Below, piece by piece: positions 1-8,152 of a DNA stretch of 64,000 nt. Within the stretch, counting starts at the first letter, position 1, and every line of letters starts with the position of its first letter. Both the position numbers and the translations under genes were made by a program. Under the pieces are notes generated by a model that was given only the letters and a program-made list of their open reading frames with translations, was not told where the DNA came from and ran no database searches. Source of the DNA: Micromonospora chersina (GTDB taxonomy: Bacteria; Actinomycetota; Actinomycetes; Mycobacteriales; Micromonosporaceae); contig NZ_FMIB01000002.1 of assembly GCF_900091475.1 (NCBI RefSeq), forward strand, positions 3,968,001-4,032,000. The letters run 5' to 3'.

Positions 1-809
1 CGGCCGACTACGAGCAGCACCGGGACTGGGCGCTCGCCGACGACGGCACCCGGGTGCCGATCTCGCTGGTCTGCCGGAAGGACACACCGCGCGACGGCTC
101 CGCCCCCGCCGTCATCTACGGCTACGGGTCGTACGAGGCGAGCATGGACCCCTGGTTCTCCATCGCCCGGCTCAGCCTGCTCGACCGGGGCGTGATCTTC
201 GCGGTCGCGCACATCCGCGGCGGCGGCGAGCTGGGCCGGCGCTGGTACGACGAGGGCAAGCTGCTGGCCAAGAAGAACACCTTCACCGACTTCGTGGCCT
301 GCGCCCGGCACCTGGTCAAGGCGGGCTGGACGGCGAGCGACCGGCTGGTCGCCCGGGGCGCCTCGGCCGGCGGCCTGCTGATGGGCGCGGTGGCCAACCT
401 GGCCCCGGACGCGTTCGCCGGGATCGTCGCGCAGGTGCCGTTCGTGGACGCGCTCACCTCGATCCTCGACCCGTCGCTGCCGCTCACCGTCACCGAGTGG
501 GAGGAGTGGGGCAACCCGCTCGACGACCCCGAGGTCTACGCGTACATGAAGTCGTACACGCCGTACGAGAACGTGACCGCTGTGGACTACCCGGCGATCC
601 TCGCGGTGACCAGCCTCAACGACACCCGGGTGCTCTACCACGAGCCGGCCAAGTGGATCGCCCGGCTGCGGGCGGTCGCCCCGCAGGGCGACTACCTGCT
701 CAGGACCGAGATGGGCGCGGGCCACGGCGGCCCGAGCGGCCGGTACGACGCCTGGCGCGAGGAGGCGTTCATCAACGCCTGGATCCTGGACCGGCTGGGC
801 CGCTCCTGA
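1..809 (+). CDS. Oligopeptidase B-like prolyl oligopeptidase (3' part)
   Basis: C-terminal catalytic part of an S9A serine peptidase; the gene enters from the left edge with codons in phase from position 3, so the start and the beta-propeller domain lie outside. The alpha/beta-hydrolase fold is clear: a GYGSYE segment near 120, the RGGGELGRRWY block typical of oligopeptidase B, the nucleophile in GASAGG (Ser codon 363-365), the acid in LNDTRV and the histidine in GAGHGG. The enzyme family cuts short peptides after basic residues in the cytoplasm; specificity here is inferred from similarity only. The stop at 807-809 is followed by a strong hairpin shared with the convergent next gene. Confidence 0.9.
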   Translation, partial: ADYEQHRDWALADDGTRVPISLVCRKDTPRDGSAPAVIYGYGSYEASMDPWFSIARLSLLDRGVIFAVAHIRGGGELGRRWYDEGKLLAKKNTFTDFVACARHLVKAGWTASDRLVARGASAGGLLMGAVANLAPDAFAGIVAQVPFVDALTSILDPSLPLTVTEWEEWGNPLDDPEVYAYMKSYTPYENVTAVDYPAILAVTSLNDTRVLYHEPAKWIARLRAVAPQGDYLLRTEMGAGHGGPSGRYDAWREEAFINAWILDRLGRS

Positions 810-812
810 CCC

Positions 813-850
813 GTCGGCGGAGGGGCCGGCGCCGGCCCCTCCGCACCGAC
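813..850. terminator. Bidirectional hairpin between convergent genes
   Basis: Positions 818-830 and 831-843 are perfect 13-base inverted arms (CGGAGGGGCCGGC and its complement), and the stem can be extended with GTCGG at 813-817 and CCGAC at 846-850. It sits between two convergent genes, so it probably terminates both. There is no T-run, as is usual in high-GC actinobacteria. Confidence 0.7.
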
Positions 851-869
851 GAGCCGGACCCGGGCGGTC

Positions 870-1811
870 TCAGCCCAGCGCCGCCGCCAGCACGTGCGGG
901 TCGGCGTTGCCGCCGGTCACCACCGCGACGGTACGCCCCGGCGGCAGCTCGTCCCGGTGGAACAGCCGGGCGGCCAGCGCGACCGCTCCGCTCGGCTCGG
1001 CCACCAGCCGGGCCTCGCCGAGCAGCCGGCCCAGCGCCGCGACGATCTCGTCCTCGGTCACCGTGACGATGCCGTCCAGCCGGTCCCGGAGGTGGGCGAG
1101 GGTCAGCTCGGACAGGTTGGTCCGCAGCCCGTCCGCGCAGGTGCGGTAGGTGCGTTCCACGTCCCAGACCACCACCTCCCCGGCCGCGAGGGAGTCCCGG
1201 GCGTCGGCGGCGAGCAGCGGCTCGACCCCGACCACGGCGGTGGACGGTCGCAGCGCCCTGACCGCGGTGGCCACCCCGGAGGCGAGCCCGCCGCCGCCCA
1301 CCGGCACCAGCACCACGTCGACGTCGGGCAGGTCGGCGACGATCTCCAGCCCGACGGTGCCCTGCCCGGCGATGATCCACGGATGGTCGAACGGCGGCAC
1401 CAGCACCGCCCCGGCGTCCACCACTACCTGTTCCGCCTCGGCGAGCCGGCGGGCCGGCGGGACGAGCCGCACGTCCGCGCCGAGCGCCCGCATCCGCGCC
1501 ACCTTGACCTGCGGCGCGCCCTCGGGCACGACCACTGTGCACGGCACGCCGAACGCCCTCGCGGCGTAGGCCAGGGCCTGGCCGTGGTTGCCCGAGGAAT
1601 GGGTCACCACCCCCCGGGACCGGGCGGCCGGGTCCAGCCGGGCCAGCGCGTGGGTCGCCCCGCGCAGCTTGAACGACCCGACCGGTTGCAGGCTCTCCGG
1701 CTTGAGCCACAGCTCGTCGTCCCAGAGCGTCGGCAGCAGCGGGGTGCGCACCACGGCGCCCGCGATGTCCTCGGCCGCGGCCCGTACGTCGGCGATCGAG
1801 ACCAGGTCCAT
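870..1811 (-). CDS. PLP-dependent threonine/serine dehydratase-like enzyme
   Basis: A 313-residue fold-type II pyridoxal-phosphate enzyme. The PLP lysine is in GSFKLRG (Lys48), the substrate loop is SSGNHG (about 72-77) and the phosphate-binding glycine loop is GGGGL (172-176). The family includes catabolic threonine dehydratase and serine racemase, which eliminate water from threonine or serine to give 2-oxo acids. No C-terminal ACT regulatory domain is present, so it resembles the short catabolic or racemase form rather than full-length biosynthetic IlvA. The exact substrate cannot be read from sequence. It faces the protease gene tail to tail. Confidence 0.85.
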   Translation of the reverse strand: MDLVSIADVRAAAEDIAGAVVRTPLLPTLWDDELWLKPESLQPVGSFKLRGATHALARLDPAARSRGVVTHSSGNHGQALAYAARAFGVPCTVVVPEGAPQVKVARMRALGADVRLVPPARRLAEAEQVVVDAGAVLVPPFDHPWIIAGQGTVGLEIVADLPDVDVVLVPVGGGGLASGVATAVRALRPSTAVVGVEPLLAADARDSLAAGEVVVWDVERTYRTCADGLRTNLSELTLAHLRDRLDGIVTVTEDEIVAALGRLLGEARLVAEPSGAVALAARLFHRDELPPGRTVAVVTGGNADPHVLAAALG

Positions 1812-1875
1812 CGCCCCATCCTGCCGCGCCCCGGCTCCGGCCGCCGCCCCGCGCTAGGCGCCTAGACTCGGCCGG

Positions 1876-2040
1876 GTGGACGAGGACGAGCAGCGGGCGG
1901 AGCCCGGACCGGGGCCGGCCCGGCGGGCGCCGGCCTGGCTGATCCTCGGTGTGGTCGCCTCCGCCCTGGTGGTCTGCTGCTGCTCGGCGCTCATCGGCCT
2001 GGCCGTCTCCTGGTCCGCCGGCCTCCTCGGCACGCGCTGA
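1876..2040 (+). CDS. Small single-pass membrane protein (54 aa)
   Basis: A GTG-started 54-codon frame: an acidic N-terminus (DEDEQRAEPG), a proline/arginine-rich linker, then one hydrophobic helix with a Cys-Cys-Cys cluster (roughly residues 21-47). It sits between the divergent dehydratase and the convergent glycosyltransferase, and its stop at 2038-2040 fits the gap neatly. No family was recognised. Small tail-anchored proteins of this layout are common in actinobacteria, but the function is unknown. No strong Shine-Dalgarno is visible, so translation may be leaderless. Confidence 0.5.
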   Translation: MDEDEQRAEPGPGPARRAPAWLILGVVASALVVCCCSALIGLAVSWSAGLLGTR

Positions 2041-2074
2041 CCGCACAGCCGAGGGCCGGACCGGCAGCGCCGGG

Positions 2075-4192
2075 TCAGCGGGCCGGCGCCCCGCCGACGA
2101 GCGCCGCCGCCTCGCCCGTACGCACCATCCGCTGCCAGCGCAGCCGGTTGCCGACCACCGCCGTCACCACCGACTGCACCACGACCAGGTACATGACCTG
2201 GCGGTAGACGAGCTGCTGGAGCGGCAGCGTCCAGAGCGGGCCGAAGCGTTCCCGGTCCAGGCGCAACGCGTACGCGGCGGTGCCGGCCTGGAGCAGGAGC
2301 AGGCCCAGCCAGGCCAGCGCCAGCTGGGACCAGGGCAGGAAGAGCAGCCCGTAGAGGGCGAAGACGTCGACGGCGGGCGCGGCCAGCGGCAGCACGATCT
2401 GGAACACGGCCAGGTAGGGCAGGCCACGCCGGCCCAGCTTCCCGCCGGCCCCCGGCTCGCGCAGGGCGTGCCGGTGCTTCCACATGGCCTGCATGGTCCC
2501 GTAGCACCAGCGGTAGCGCTGCCGCCAGAGCTGGCGCAGCGACGAGGGCGCCTCGGTCCAGGCGATCGCGCCCTCCTCGTACACCACCCGCCAGCCGGCC
2601 CGGAGCACCTTCATGGTCAGGTCGGTGTCCTCGGCCAGGGTGTCCGCGGGCACCCCGCCGACCGCGAACAGCACCTCGCGGCGGAACGCGCCGATCGCGC
2701 CGGGGATGGTCGGCATGCACTCCAGCACGTCGTACATCCGGCGGTCGAGGTTGAAGCCGATCACGTACTCCAGGTGCTGCCAGCGGCCGAGCAGCCGGCG
2801 CCGGTTGGCCACCTTGGTGTTGCCGCTGATCGCCCCCACGGTCGGGTCGGCGAAGCCCTGGACCAGCCGGTAGACGGTGTCCGGCTGGAAGACGGTGTCG
2901 CCGTCGACAAGCACCAGGAGGTCGGCGCGGGCGGCCCGGATCCCGGTGTTCAGCGCTGCCGGCTTGCCGGCGTTGGCCTGCCGGATGACGCGGACCCCGC
3001 GCAGCCGCATCCGTTCGACGATGTCGGCCGTGCCGTCGCTGGACCCGTCGTCCACCACGATCACCTCCAGCGCCGGGTACGCGCTGGCGACCAGGGACCG
3101 CACGGTGGCGGCGATGTTGGCGGCCTCGTTGTACGCCGGCACGATCACCGACACCGGCGCGACCACCTCGGGCAGCCGGCGCCGCGGGCGGCGTACCCGG
3201 CGGACGTGCCGCTGGGCGCAGGCCACCTGCACGGCGAGGCGGACCACACCGAGCACCAGAGCCACCCCGAGCAGCAGGTTCATGGCCGAGGTCAGCCAGT
3301 CGGCGCCGGTCTGCGCCCACCGCAGCGCGGTGCCGCTCAGCCGGGCGCCGGTGGTGGCCGTGACCATCGAGTCGGGCGCGCCGATGCCGGCGGAGACGGT
3401 GGTGAACGTGTAGCCCTGCGTCCCCAGCCGGGTCAGCAACTGGTCCAGGGCCGCGACGGTCTGGCCACGGTCGCCGCCGCCGTCGTGCATCAGCACCACC
3501 GCGCCGGCGCCGCCCTGCGGGGTGGCCGCCTTGACGATGGCCGGCACGCCGGGGCGCTGCCAGTCCTTGGCATCCCGGTCGGCGAGCACCGCCACGTGAC
3601 CGCTGCCGGCGGCGTTCCGCAGGGCCTCGTACTGCGCCTCGGTCATGGCGGCCGTGGTCGACGAGAAGGGCGGCCGGAACAGTGTCACCTCGCGGCCGGT
3701 CACGCCGGCGATCGCGTTGCGGGTCCAGGAGAGCTCGGCCCCGGCGCGCCAGCCCGGCGCGGCGGTGAGGTCGACGTGGGTGAAGGTGTGCGAGCCGATC
3801 TCGTGACCCTCGGCGAGGATCCGCCGGACCAGTTCGGGGTGTTCGTCCACCCGCGAGCCGACCACGAAGAACGTGGCGTGGGCGTGGTGCCGGCGCAGCA
3901 CGTCGAGGATCTGTGGCGTCCAGCGCGGGTCGGGACCGTCGTCGAAGGTGAGCGCCAGGGTGCGGGCCGGCAGCCGCCGGCTGACCGGCGTGGGACCGTC
4001 CAGCCGCAGCACCGGCCCGCCGGTGGTGACCGCGCGGGGGGCGGGCGAGGCGGGCGCCTGGTCCGGGCCGGAGCCACCGCCGACGGCGCTGACCAGGCCG
4101 TGGAAGCTCAGCGCGGCCAGCAGGGTGACGAGGCCCAGCAGGAGCAGCACCCAGTGCGCCCGGGGGTCGGGGCGGGCGACGTGTCTCGCCAT
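2075..4192 (-). CDS. Fused polysaccharide deacetylase / processive GT2 glycosyltransferase
   Basis: A 705-residue membrane protein. After an N-terminal membrane segment (about 13-32) comes a NodB-type deacetylase with TFDDGPD (82-88, metal-binding Asp), GSHTFTH (133-139, the metal-ligand His pair), RPPFSS (173-178) and MHDGGG (about 235). A second membrane segment near 300-322 leads to a GT2 domain with PAYNE, VVDDGSS, DGD (430-432), EDTD (521-524) and QRYRW (558-562, the Q-x-x-R-W signature of processive synthases), followed by C-terminal membrane helices. This predicts intracellular polymerisation and export of a glycan, probably of GlcNAc type, that is deacetylated outside. Streptomyces MatB has the same two-domain composition. 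A longer frame reaches 4693, but ATG 4192 directly after the upstream stop is preferred. Confidence 0.88.
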   Translation of the reverse strand: MARHVARPDPRAHWVLLLLGLVTLLAALSFHGLVSAVGGGSGPDQAPASPAPRAVTTGGPVLRLDGPTPVSRRLPARTLALTFDDGPDPRWTPQILDVLRRHHAHATFFVVGSRVDEHPELVRRILAEGHEIGSHTFTHVDLTAAPGWRAGAELSWTRNAIAGVTGREVTLFRPPFSSTTAAMTEAQYEALRNAAGSGHVAVLADRDAKDWQRPGVPAIVKAATPQGGAGAVVLMHDGGGDRGQTVAALDQLLTRLGTQGYTFTTVSAGIGAPDSMVTATTGARLSGTALRWAQTGADWLTSAMNLLLGVALVLGVVRLAVQVACAQRHVRRVRRPRRRLPEVVAPVSVIVPAYNEAANIAATVRSLVASAYPALEVIVVDDGSSDGTADIVERMRLRGVRVIRQANAGKPAALNTGIRAARADLLVLVDGDTVFQPDTVYRLVQGFADPTVGAISGNTKVANRRRLLGRWQHLEYVIGFNLDRRMYDVLECMPTIPGAIGAFRREVLFAVGGVPADTLAEDTDLTMKVLRAGWRVVYEEGAIAWTEAPSSLRQLWRQRYRWCYGTMQAMWKHRHALREPGAGGKLGRRGLPYLAVFQIVLPLAAPAVDVFALYGLLFLPWSQLALAWLGLLLLQAGTAAYALRLDRERFGPLWTLPLQQLVYRQVMYLVVVQSVVTAVVGNRLRWQRMVRTGEAAALVGGAPAR

Positions 4193-4194
4193 GG

Positions 4195-4614
4195 TCAGGG
4201 CTTGCCCGGTGTCCTGCTCGGCTTGGCCGTGTTCCGCCGGTCGTCGCCCTGCCCCGGCACGGTGACGGACGGGCGGGGCGCCGCCGAGGTGGTGGTCCGG
4301 GTGGGTGCGGTCGTGCGGACGGTGGTCGACACGGGCGCCGGGCTGGTGCTGGTCACCGGCGCGGGCCGGGGACTCGGGCTGGTCCGCTCCCCGCCCCGGG
4401 ACGGCGCGTCGACGCCGGCCTCGACGGGCGGCACCTTCGTGTCGGACCAGCCGGGCAGCGGCACCGTGGAGTCGAAGAACAGCCCGGCCAGGATCAGGCC
4501 GAAACTGGTGAGCAGGCCGAGGCCCATCGCCGTGCCGGCGATCACGGTCAGCCGGCGACGCCGGCCGCTCCGGTCGACGAACACCGGCGGCGCGCCGCCC
4601 GGCTGGTTCTGCAT
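4195..4614 (-). CDS. Membrane-anchored Thr/Pro-rich protein, partner of the glycan synthase
   Basis: 139 residues: a short basic cytoplasmic N-terminus with RRRRL, one transmembrane helix (about 22-47), then an extracellular tail rich in Pro, Ser and Thr. A good ribosome site (GGGAGA) precedes the ATG. Its stop is only 2 nt upstream of the deacetylase/glycosyltransferase start, so the two are almost certainly co-transcribed and translationally coupled. No catalytic motif is seen; a structural or scaffold role in polysaccharide export is inference from context only. Confidence 0.7.
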   Translation of the reverse strand: MQNQPGGAPPVFVDRSGRRRRLTVIAGTAMGLGLLTSFGLILAGLFFDSTVPLPGWSDTKVPPVEAGVDAPSRGGERTSPSPRPAPVTSTSPAPVSTTVRTTAPTRTTTSAAPRPSVTVPGQGDDRRNTAKPSRTPGKP

Positions 4615-4642
4615 GGTGCTGATCTCCCGCTGTCACTCTCGC

Positions 4643-4660
4643 GCCGGCGGTTCCGCCGGC
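4643..4660. terminator. Hairpin downstream of the ABC permease gene
   Basis: GCCGGCGG at 4643-4650 and CCGCCGGC at 4653-4660 form a perfect 8-base stem with a TT gap. It lies about 60 nt past the permease stop and just upstream of the ribosome site of the next minus-strand gene, so it could end the exporter transcript or sit in the leader of the glycan operon. Confidence 0.4.
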
Positions 4661-4722
4661 TCGGGCAGCCACACCCCCAGGCCCCCGAGGCAAACAGCGC
4701 CGCCGGCGCCCACCGCGTCACA

Positions 4723-6246
4723 TCAGGTCGTGCGCAGCTCCTCCACCGTCGTGCTGGCGCGCAGGAAGAGCAGGCCGACGCCGACCGTCAGCAGCACCGC
4801 GGCGAGCCCGCCCGCCGCGAACCAGGCCAGCTGCTCCCACGGTACGTGCGGCGCGACGGTCACCTCGGGCACCCACTCGGTGCGGGTGTGGCCGGCGCGG
4901 GTCGCCGGGTCACCGCAGAGCCGCTCACCCGCGTCGCAGACCTCCTGCGGGTAGCCGCCGCCCCTCGGTGCGGGATACACGCCACGGACGAGCAGGTAGC
5001 CGACGGCCAGCGCGAGGCCGATCGCGGGCACCGCCGGGGCGAGCGACTGCCAGAGCAGCGAGCGGCCGATGGTGGCCCGTGGCACCCCGGTCGCCACCAG
5101 TGCCGCGTACGCCCGCCGCCGGGTGACGATCCCCTCGACGACCGCCACCAGCAGCCCTCCCCCGGCGATGGCCACGGACACGGCGACCGCCAGGTCGACG
5201 AGGTCCATCGCCCCCAGGTAGAAGGAGCCCGGGGCGGCCATTCCGGCGCCGGTGCGGCGTTCCAGCTCGATGGCGGCCAGAAAGTCGGCGCGGATGCCGG
5301 CGGCGCCCGCGCCGAAGACCAGCGCCGCCAGCAGGGCGGCGAAGGTGCGGCTGCCCGCCCACGGGTCGGCGGTCAGCCGGCGTGCCGCGAGCAGCGTGGC
5401 GGGGCGGCGGCCGTACCGGTGCAGCAGCCGGCCGGCGGTGTGGGAGAGCCAGCCGGTGCCGGCGATCACCCCGACCATGGCGGCCAGGGCGCCGAGGACC
5501 AGCAGCGTCGGCAGCAGCCAGGGCGGCGGTGTGGCGTGCCGCCGCTCGTACCAGAGGCCCACCGGGCGGAACGCGGCGAACAGGGCGAGCCCGACCAGGA
5601 TCAGCAGGCCGGGCCACGGCCAGGGCGCCCGGGTGCGGACCCGGCGGACCACGCCGAACGGGGTGGTGGTGACCCGGCGCAGCAGCACCGCGCCGACCAC
5701 GGCGGAGAGCAGCGGCAGGCCGAGCACCACGGCCAGCACGGCCGGCGGGGCCGGCTGGACGTCCGTGGGCAGCGAGAGCCGCCCGTCGGCGCCGGGCCGG
5801 TGGAGCAGCCGGTGGCCGGCCACGAAGACGGCGAGGCCGCCGACGGTGCCGAGCAGGCTGGCCAGGCCGGTCTCCGCGGCCGCGATCCGGGTCACCTCGC
5901 GCGGGGTCGCCCCGGCCAGCCGGAACGCGGCCAGCCGGCGGTCCCGGGCCGGCGCGCCGAGCCGGGCGCACTGCCCGGCAAGCCCGAGCACCGGCACGAC
6001 GAGCAGCAGCAGGGCGAACGCCAGGCCGCCGCGCAGGCCCGGCTCGCGCAGCAGGCCGTTGGTGTACTGGAGGGACCAGCGGACGGAGTTGCCGTCGGTG
6101 GCCGGCGGGGTGGGTATGGCGAGCACGGTCAGCGCGGCGAGGCCCGCCAGCGTGGCCAGGGCGGCGCTCAGCGCGGTCAGGGCGACCCGGGCGGTGTCGG
6201 CCCGGGTGCCGGCCCGGGCGAGCCGGAACAGGGTGCCCGGCGTCAC
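4723..6246 (-). CDS. FtsX-family ABC transporter permease
   Basis: A 507-residue, highly hydrophobic protein with about 8-10 membrane segments arranged as two FtsX-like halves; the second half ends in a typical last helix followed by a short tail (VEELRTT). The first conserved membrane block includes an ARLGAPARDRRLAAFRLAG motif, which is characteristic of actinobacterial FtsX-like permeases. The GTG start at 6246 overlaps the stop of the ATP-binding protein (GTGA). With it, it should form a MacB/LolCDE-type exporter or mechanotransmission complex. The substrate is unknown. Confidence 0.85.
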   Translation of the reverse strand: MTPGTLFRLARAGTRADTARVALTALSAALATLAGLAALTVLAIPTPPATDGNSVRWSLQYTNGLLREPGLRGGLAFALLLLVVPVLGLAGQCARLGAPARDRRLAAFRLAGATPREVTRIAAAETGLASLLGTVGGLAVFVAGHRLLHRPGADGRLSLPTDVQPAPPAVLAVVLGLPLLSAVVGAVLLRRVTTTPFGVVRRVRTRAPWPWPGLLILVGLALFAAFRPVGLWYERRHATPPPWLLPTLLVLGALAAMVGVIAGTGWLSHTAGRLLHRYGRRPATLLAARRLTADPWAGSRTFAALLAALVFGAGAAGIRADFLAAIELERRTGAGMAAPGSFYLGAMDLVDLAVAVSVAIAGGGLLVAVVEGIVTRRRAYAALVATGVPRATIGRSLLWQSLAPAVPAIGLALAVGYLLVRGVYPAPRGGGYPQEVCDAGERLCGDPATRAGHTRTEWVPEVTVAPHVPWEQLAWFAAGGLAAVLLTVGVGLLFLRASTTVEELRTT

Positions 6247-6944
6247 CGGTGGCCACCCGGCAGCGGCGCGTCGAGCCCGAGCCCCGACCGGTCGAGCACC
6301 CCGTCACGCAGGGTCACCTCGCGGTCGGCGTACGCGGCGATCCGCGGCTCGTGGGTGACAAGCACGACGGTGGTGCGCTGCTCCCGGGCCAGCCGGACGA
6401 GCTGGGTGAGCACCTGCTCGCCGGTGAGCGTGTCCAGCGCGCCGGTCGGCTCGTCGGCGAAGAGCACCCGTGGCTCGGTGACCAGGGCCCGGGCCAGCGC
6501 GCAGCGCTGCTGCTGCCCGCCGGACATCTCGCCCGGCGGCACGTCGGCGACCTCTGCCACGCCGAGCCGCTCCAGCCAGGTGAGCGCCGCCGTCCGCGCC
6601 TCCCGCCGCCCCGTGCCGGCGAGAAGCAGCGGAAGGGCGACGTTCTCCGCCGCGGTCAGCTCGGCGACGAGCTGGCCGAACTGGAAGAGCACCCCGAACT
6701 CGGTGCGCCGCAGCCGGGACCGGGCCGCCTCCGACCACTCGTCGATCCGCTCCCCGCACCAGGTGACCTGCCCGGCGTCGGGACGCAGGATGCCGGCGAG
6801 GCAGTGCAGCAGGGTGGACTTGCCGCAGCCGCTCGGGCCGGTGACGGCGAGGATCTCGCCCTCGGCCACGTCGAGCGTCACGCCTCGCAGGGCCGGTGTC
6901 CTCCCGTACGCGCGGACCACGCCGCGCGCCTGAAGAAAGCTCAC
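6243..6944 (-). CDS. ABC transporter ATP-binding protein (MacB/LolD type)
   Basis: A 233-residue nucleotide-binding subunit: Walker A GPSGCGKST (about 35-43), signature MSGGQQQR, Walker B VLFADEP and H-loop VTHEP. The CGKST-MSGGQQQR-FADEPTGALD combination is typical of LolD/MacB-like ATPases that pair with FtsX permeases. The GTG start at 6944 overlaps the stop of the padR gene (GTGA), and its own stop overlaps the permease start, making a tight padR-ATPase-permease operon. The longer upstream frame has no support. Confidence 0.9.
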   Translation of the reverse strand: MSFLQARGVVRAYGRTPALRGVTLDVAEGEILAVTGPSGCGKSTLLHCLAGILRPDAGQVTWCGERIDEWSEAARSRLRRTEFGVLFQFGQLVAELTAAENVALPLLLAGTGRREARTAALTWLERLGVAEVADVPPGEMSGGQQQRCALARALVTEPRVLFADEPTGALDTLTGEQVLTQLVRLAREQRTTVVLVTHEPRIAAYADREVTLRDGVLDRSGLGLDAPLPGGHR

Positions 6945-7477
6945 GAGTGCACCTCCCGGTGCCAGTCGGCGACCCGCTCCAGGGTGGTGTGCAGCCACCG
7001 CAGGTCGGCGTCGAGATGGGCGATGGCGAAGTCGGCCGCGATCACGTCGTCGAGGGCGGCCGCCGGGGCGGTCTTCACCGCGGTCAGCTCGCGCAGCCGC
7101 TCGGTGTGCGCCCGGCGCTGGGCGATCAGGTAGCCGCGGGCCCGCTCGACGTCGGCGACCATGAGCGCGACCACCACCTTGGCGAAGAGGGTGCTCGCCA
7201 CGTACGGCAGGGGCGGCTCGACGGTGGCCAGCCACCGGTCGAGGGCGGCCCGCCCCGCCCCGGTGAGCGCGTAGGAGGTGCGGTCCGGGCCGCCCTCGCG
7301 GTCCTGGCCGGCCGGGGCCACGAGGCCGTCCCGCTGAAGCCGGGCCAGGGTGGCGTAGACCTGCCCGAAGGCGAGCGGCCGGGCCCGGGGCAGCCGCTCG
7401 TCGTGGGCGCGTTTCAGCTCGTAGCCGTGCCGGGGGCCGCGCGCGAGCAGCCCGAGCAGAACGTGCTGAGTGGACAC
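6941..7477 (-). CDS. PadR-family transcriptional regulator of the ABC operon
   Basis: 178 residues. The N-terminal winged helix shows VLLGLLARGPRHGYELK (about 6-22) and the wing RTSYALTGAGRAALDRW, both classic for PadR; the C-terminal half is the helical dimerisation region of the longer PadR class. PadR proteins are usually repressors of adjacent exporters, released by small ligands. It is first in the exporter operon, and a perfect inverted repeat lies 3 nt upstream of its GTG start, so autorepression of the whole operon is likely. Confidence 0.88.
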   Translation of the reverse strand: MSTQHVLLGLLARGPRHGYELKRAHDERLPRARPLAFGQVYATLARLQRDGLVAPAGQDREGGPDRTSYALTGAGRAALDRWLATVEPPLPYVASTLFAKVVVALMVADVERARGYLIAQRRAHTERLRELTAVKTAPAAALDDVIAADFAIAHLDADLRWLHTTLERVADWHREVHS

Positions 7478-7479
7478 GC

Positions 7480-7508
7480 CACCACTATTCGTTGAGTGAA
7501 TAGTGGTG
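7480..7508. promoter_or_regulatory. Candidate PadR operator, 11-bp perfect inverted repeat
   Basis: CACCACTATTC at 7480-7490 and GAATAGTGGTG at 7498-7508 are perfect inverted arms around GTTGAGT. The site ends 3 nt before the padR GTG codon, so it overlaps the promoter or the start of a short leader. The central TATTC/GAATA is AT-rich against a very GC-rich background, consistent with a regulator-bound promoter. Confidence 0.75.
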
Positions 7509-7553
7509 TCAAGAGTGGCCCGTGCGGGCGGGTCGCCGCACGGGCCGGTCGGG

Positions 7554-8120
7554 TCAGGGGGTCCAGGCGGGGTCGCGGCCGGTCCGGCCGAGCAGGGCAT
7601 CCAGGGTGGTCGGCTCGGCGCTGGTCGGGACCGGCTCGCCGAAGGCACCCATCTTCTGCCCCGTGTCGCCCATGCGGTCCATGAAGCCGTGCCCCTCGGC
7701 CAGCACCGACGGGTCGACCTCCAGCCGCTGCCCGGTCGCCCGGGCCAGGTCCCAGCCGTGCACGGTGAGGTCGATGAGGGCCATCTGGCCGACGGTCTCC
7801 TGCGGCAGCCCCATGCCGGGCGAGACCCCCTCCAGCGCCGCCGGGTCCGACCACGCCTCGGCCAGGCGTACGGCCTCGGTGGCGAACCGCTCCCGCCAGC
7901 CCTCGGTCAGGTGGTCGGTCTTGGCCGACCAGTCGACCTCCCGCCGGCGGGCCAGGTCCTGGAAGTTGACCACCACGTCGAAGAGGTGGTTGAGCAGGTC
8001 GCGCACCGTGTAGTCGGGGCACGGGGTGGGCAGGCCGAGCTGGTCGTCCGAGATGCCCTGGACCACCGCCGCCGTACGGGGCGCGGCCGCGGCCAGCAGC
8101 TCACTAGTCTTCGTGGTCAT
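7554..8120 (-). CDS. TIGR03086-type (mycothiol-dependent maleylpyruvate isomerase fold) protein
   Basis: 188 residues of the DinB/MDMPI four-helix fold. It has the recognisable PTPCPDYTVRDLLNHL segment (about 31-46, with a metal-ligand His) and the second His in DLTVHGWDLA near 115. Such proteins bind a divalent metal and often use mycothiol as cosubstrate, but most TIGR03086 members have no assigned reaction. It is transcribed away from the AraC regulator at 8153, with only a 32-nt gap between the starts. Confidence 0.82.
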   Translation of the reverse strand: MTTKTSELLAAAAPRTAAVVQGISDDQLGLPTPCPDYTVRDLLNHLFDVVVNFQDLARRREVDWSAKTDHLTEGWRERFATEAVRLAEAWSDPAALEGVSPGMGLPQETVGQMALIDLTVHGWDLARATGQRLEVDPSVLAEGHGFMDRMGDTGQKMGAFGEPVPTSAEPTTLDALLGRTGRDPAWTP

Positions 8121-8152
8121 ACGGACCAGCGTATGAGGGCGGTCTTGAAGAA

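Noticed and set aside
4195..4693. N-terminal extension of the glycan synthase from 4693
   Set aside because: It would run through the whole partner gene in another frame; ATG 4192 directly after the partner stop is simpler and has the expected membrane helix.
1949..4954. 1001-codon plus-strand frame
   Set aside because: It is antisense to the deacetylase/glycosyltransferase gene and its partner, with low-complexity Arg/Gly/Pro composition and no domain.
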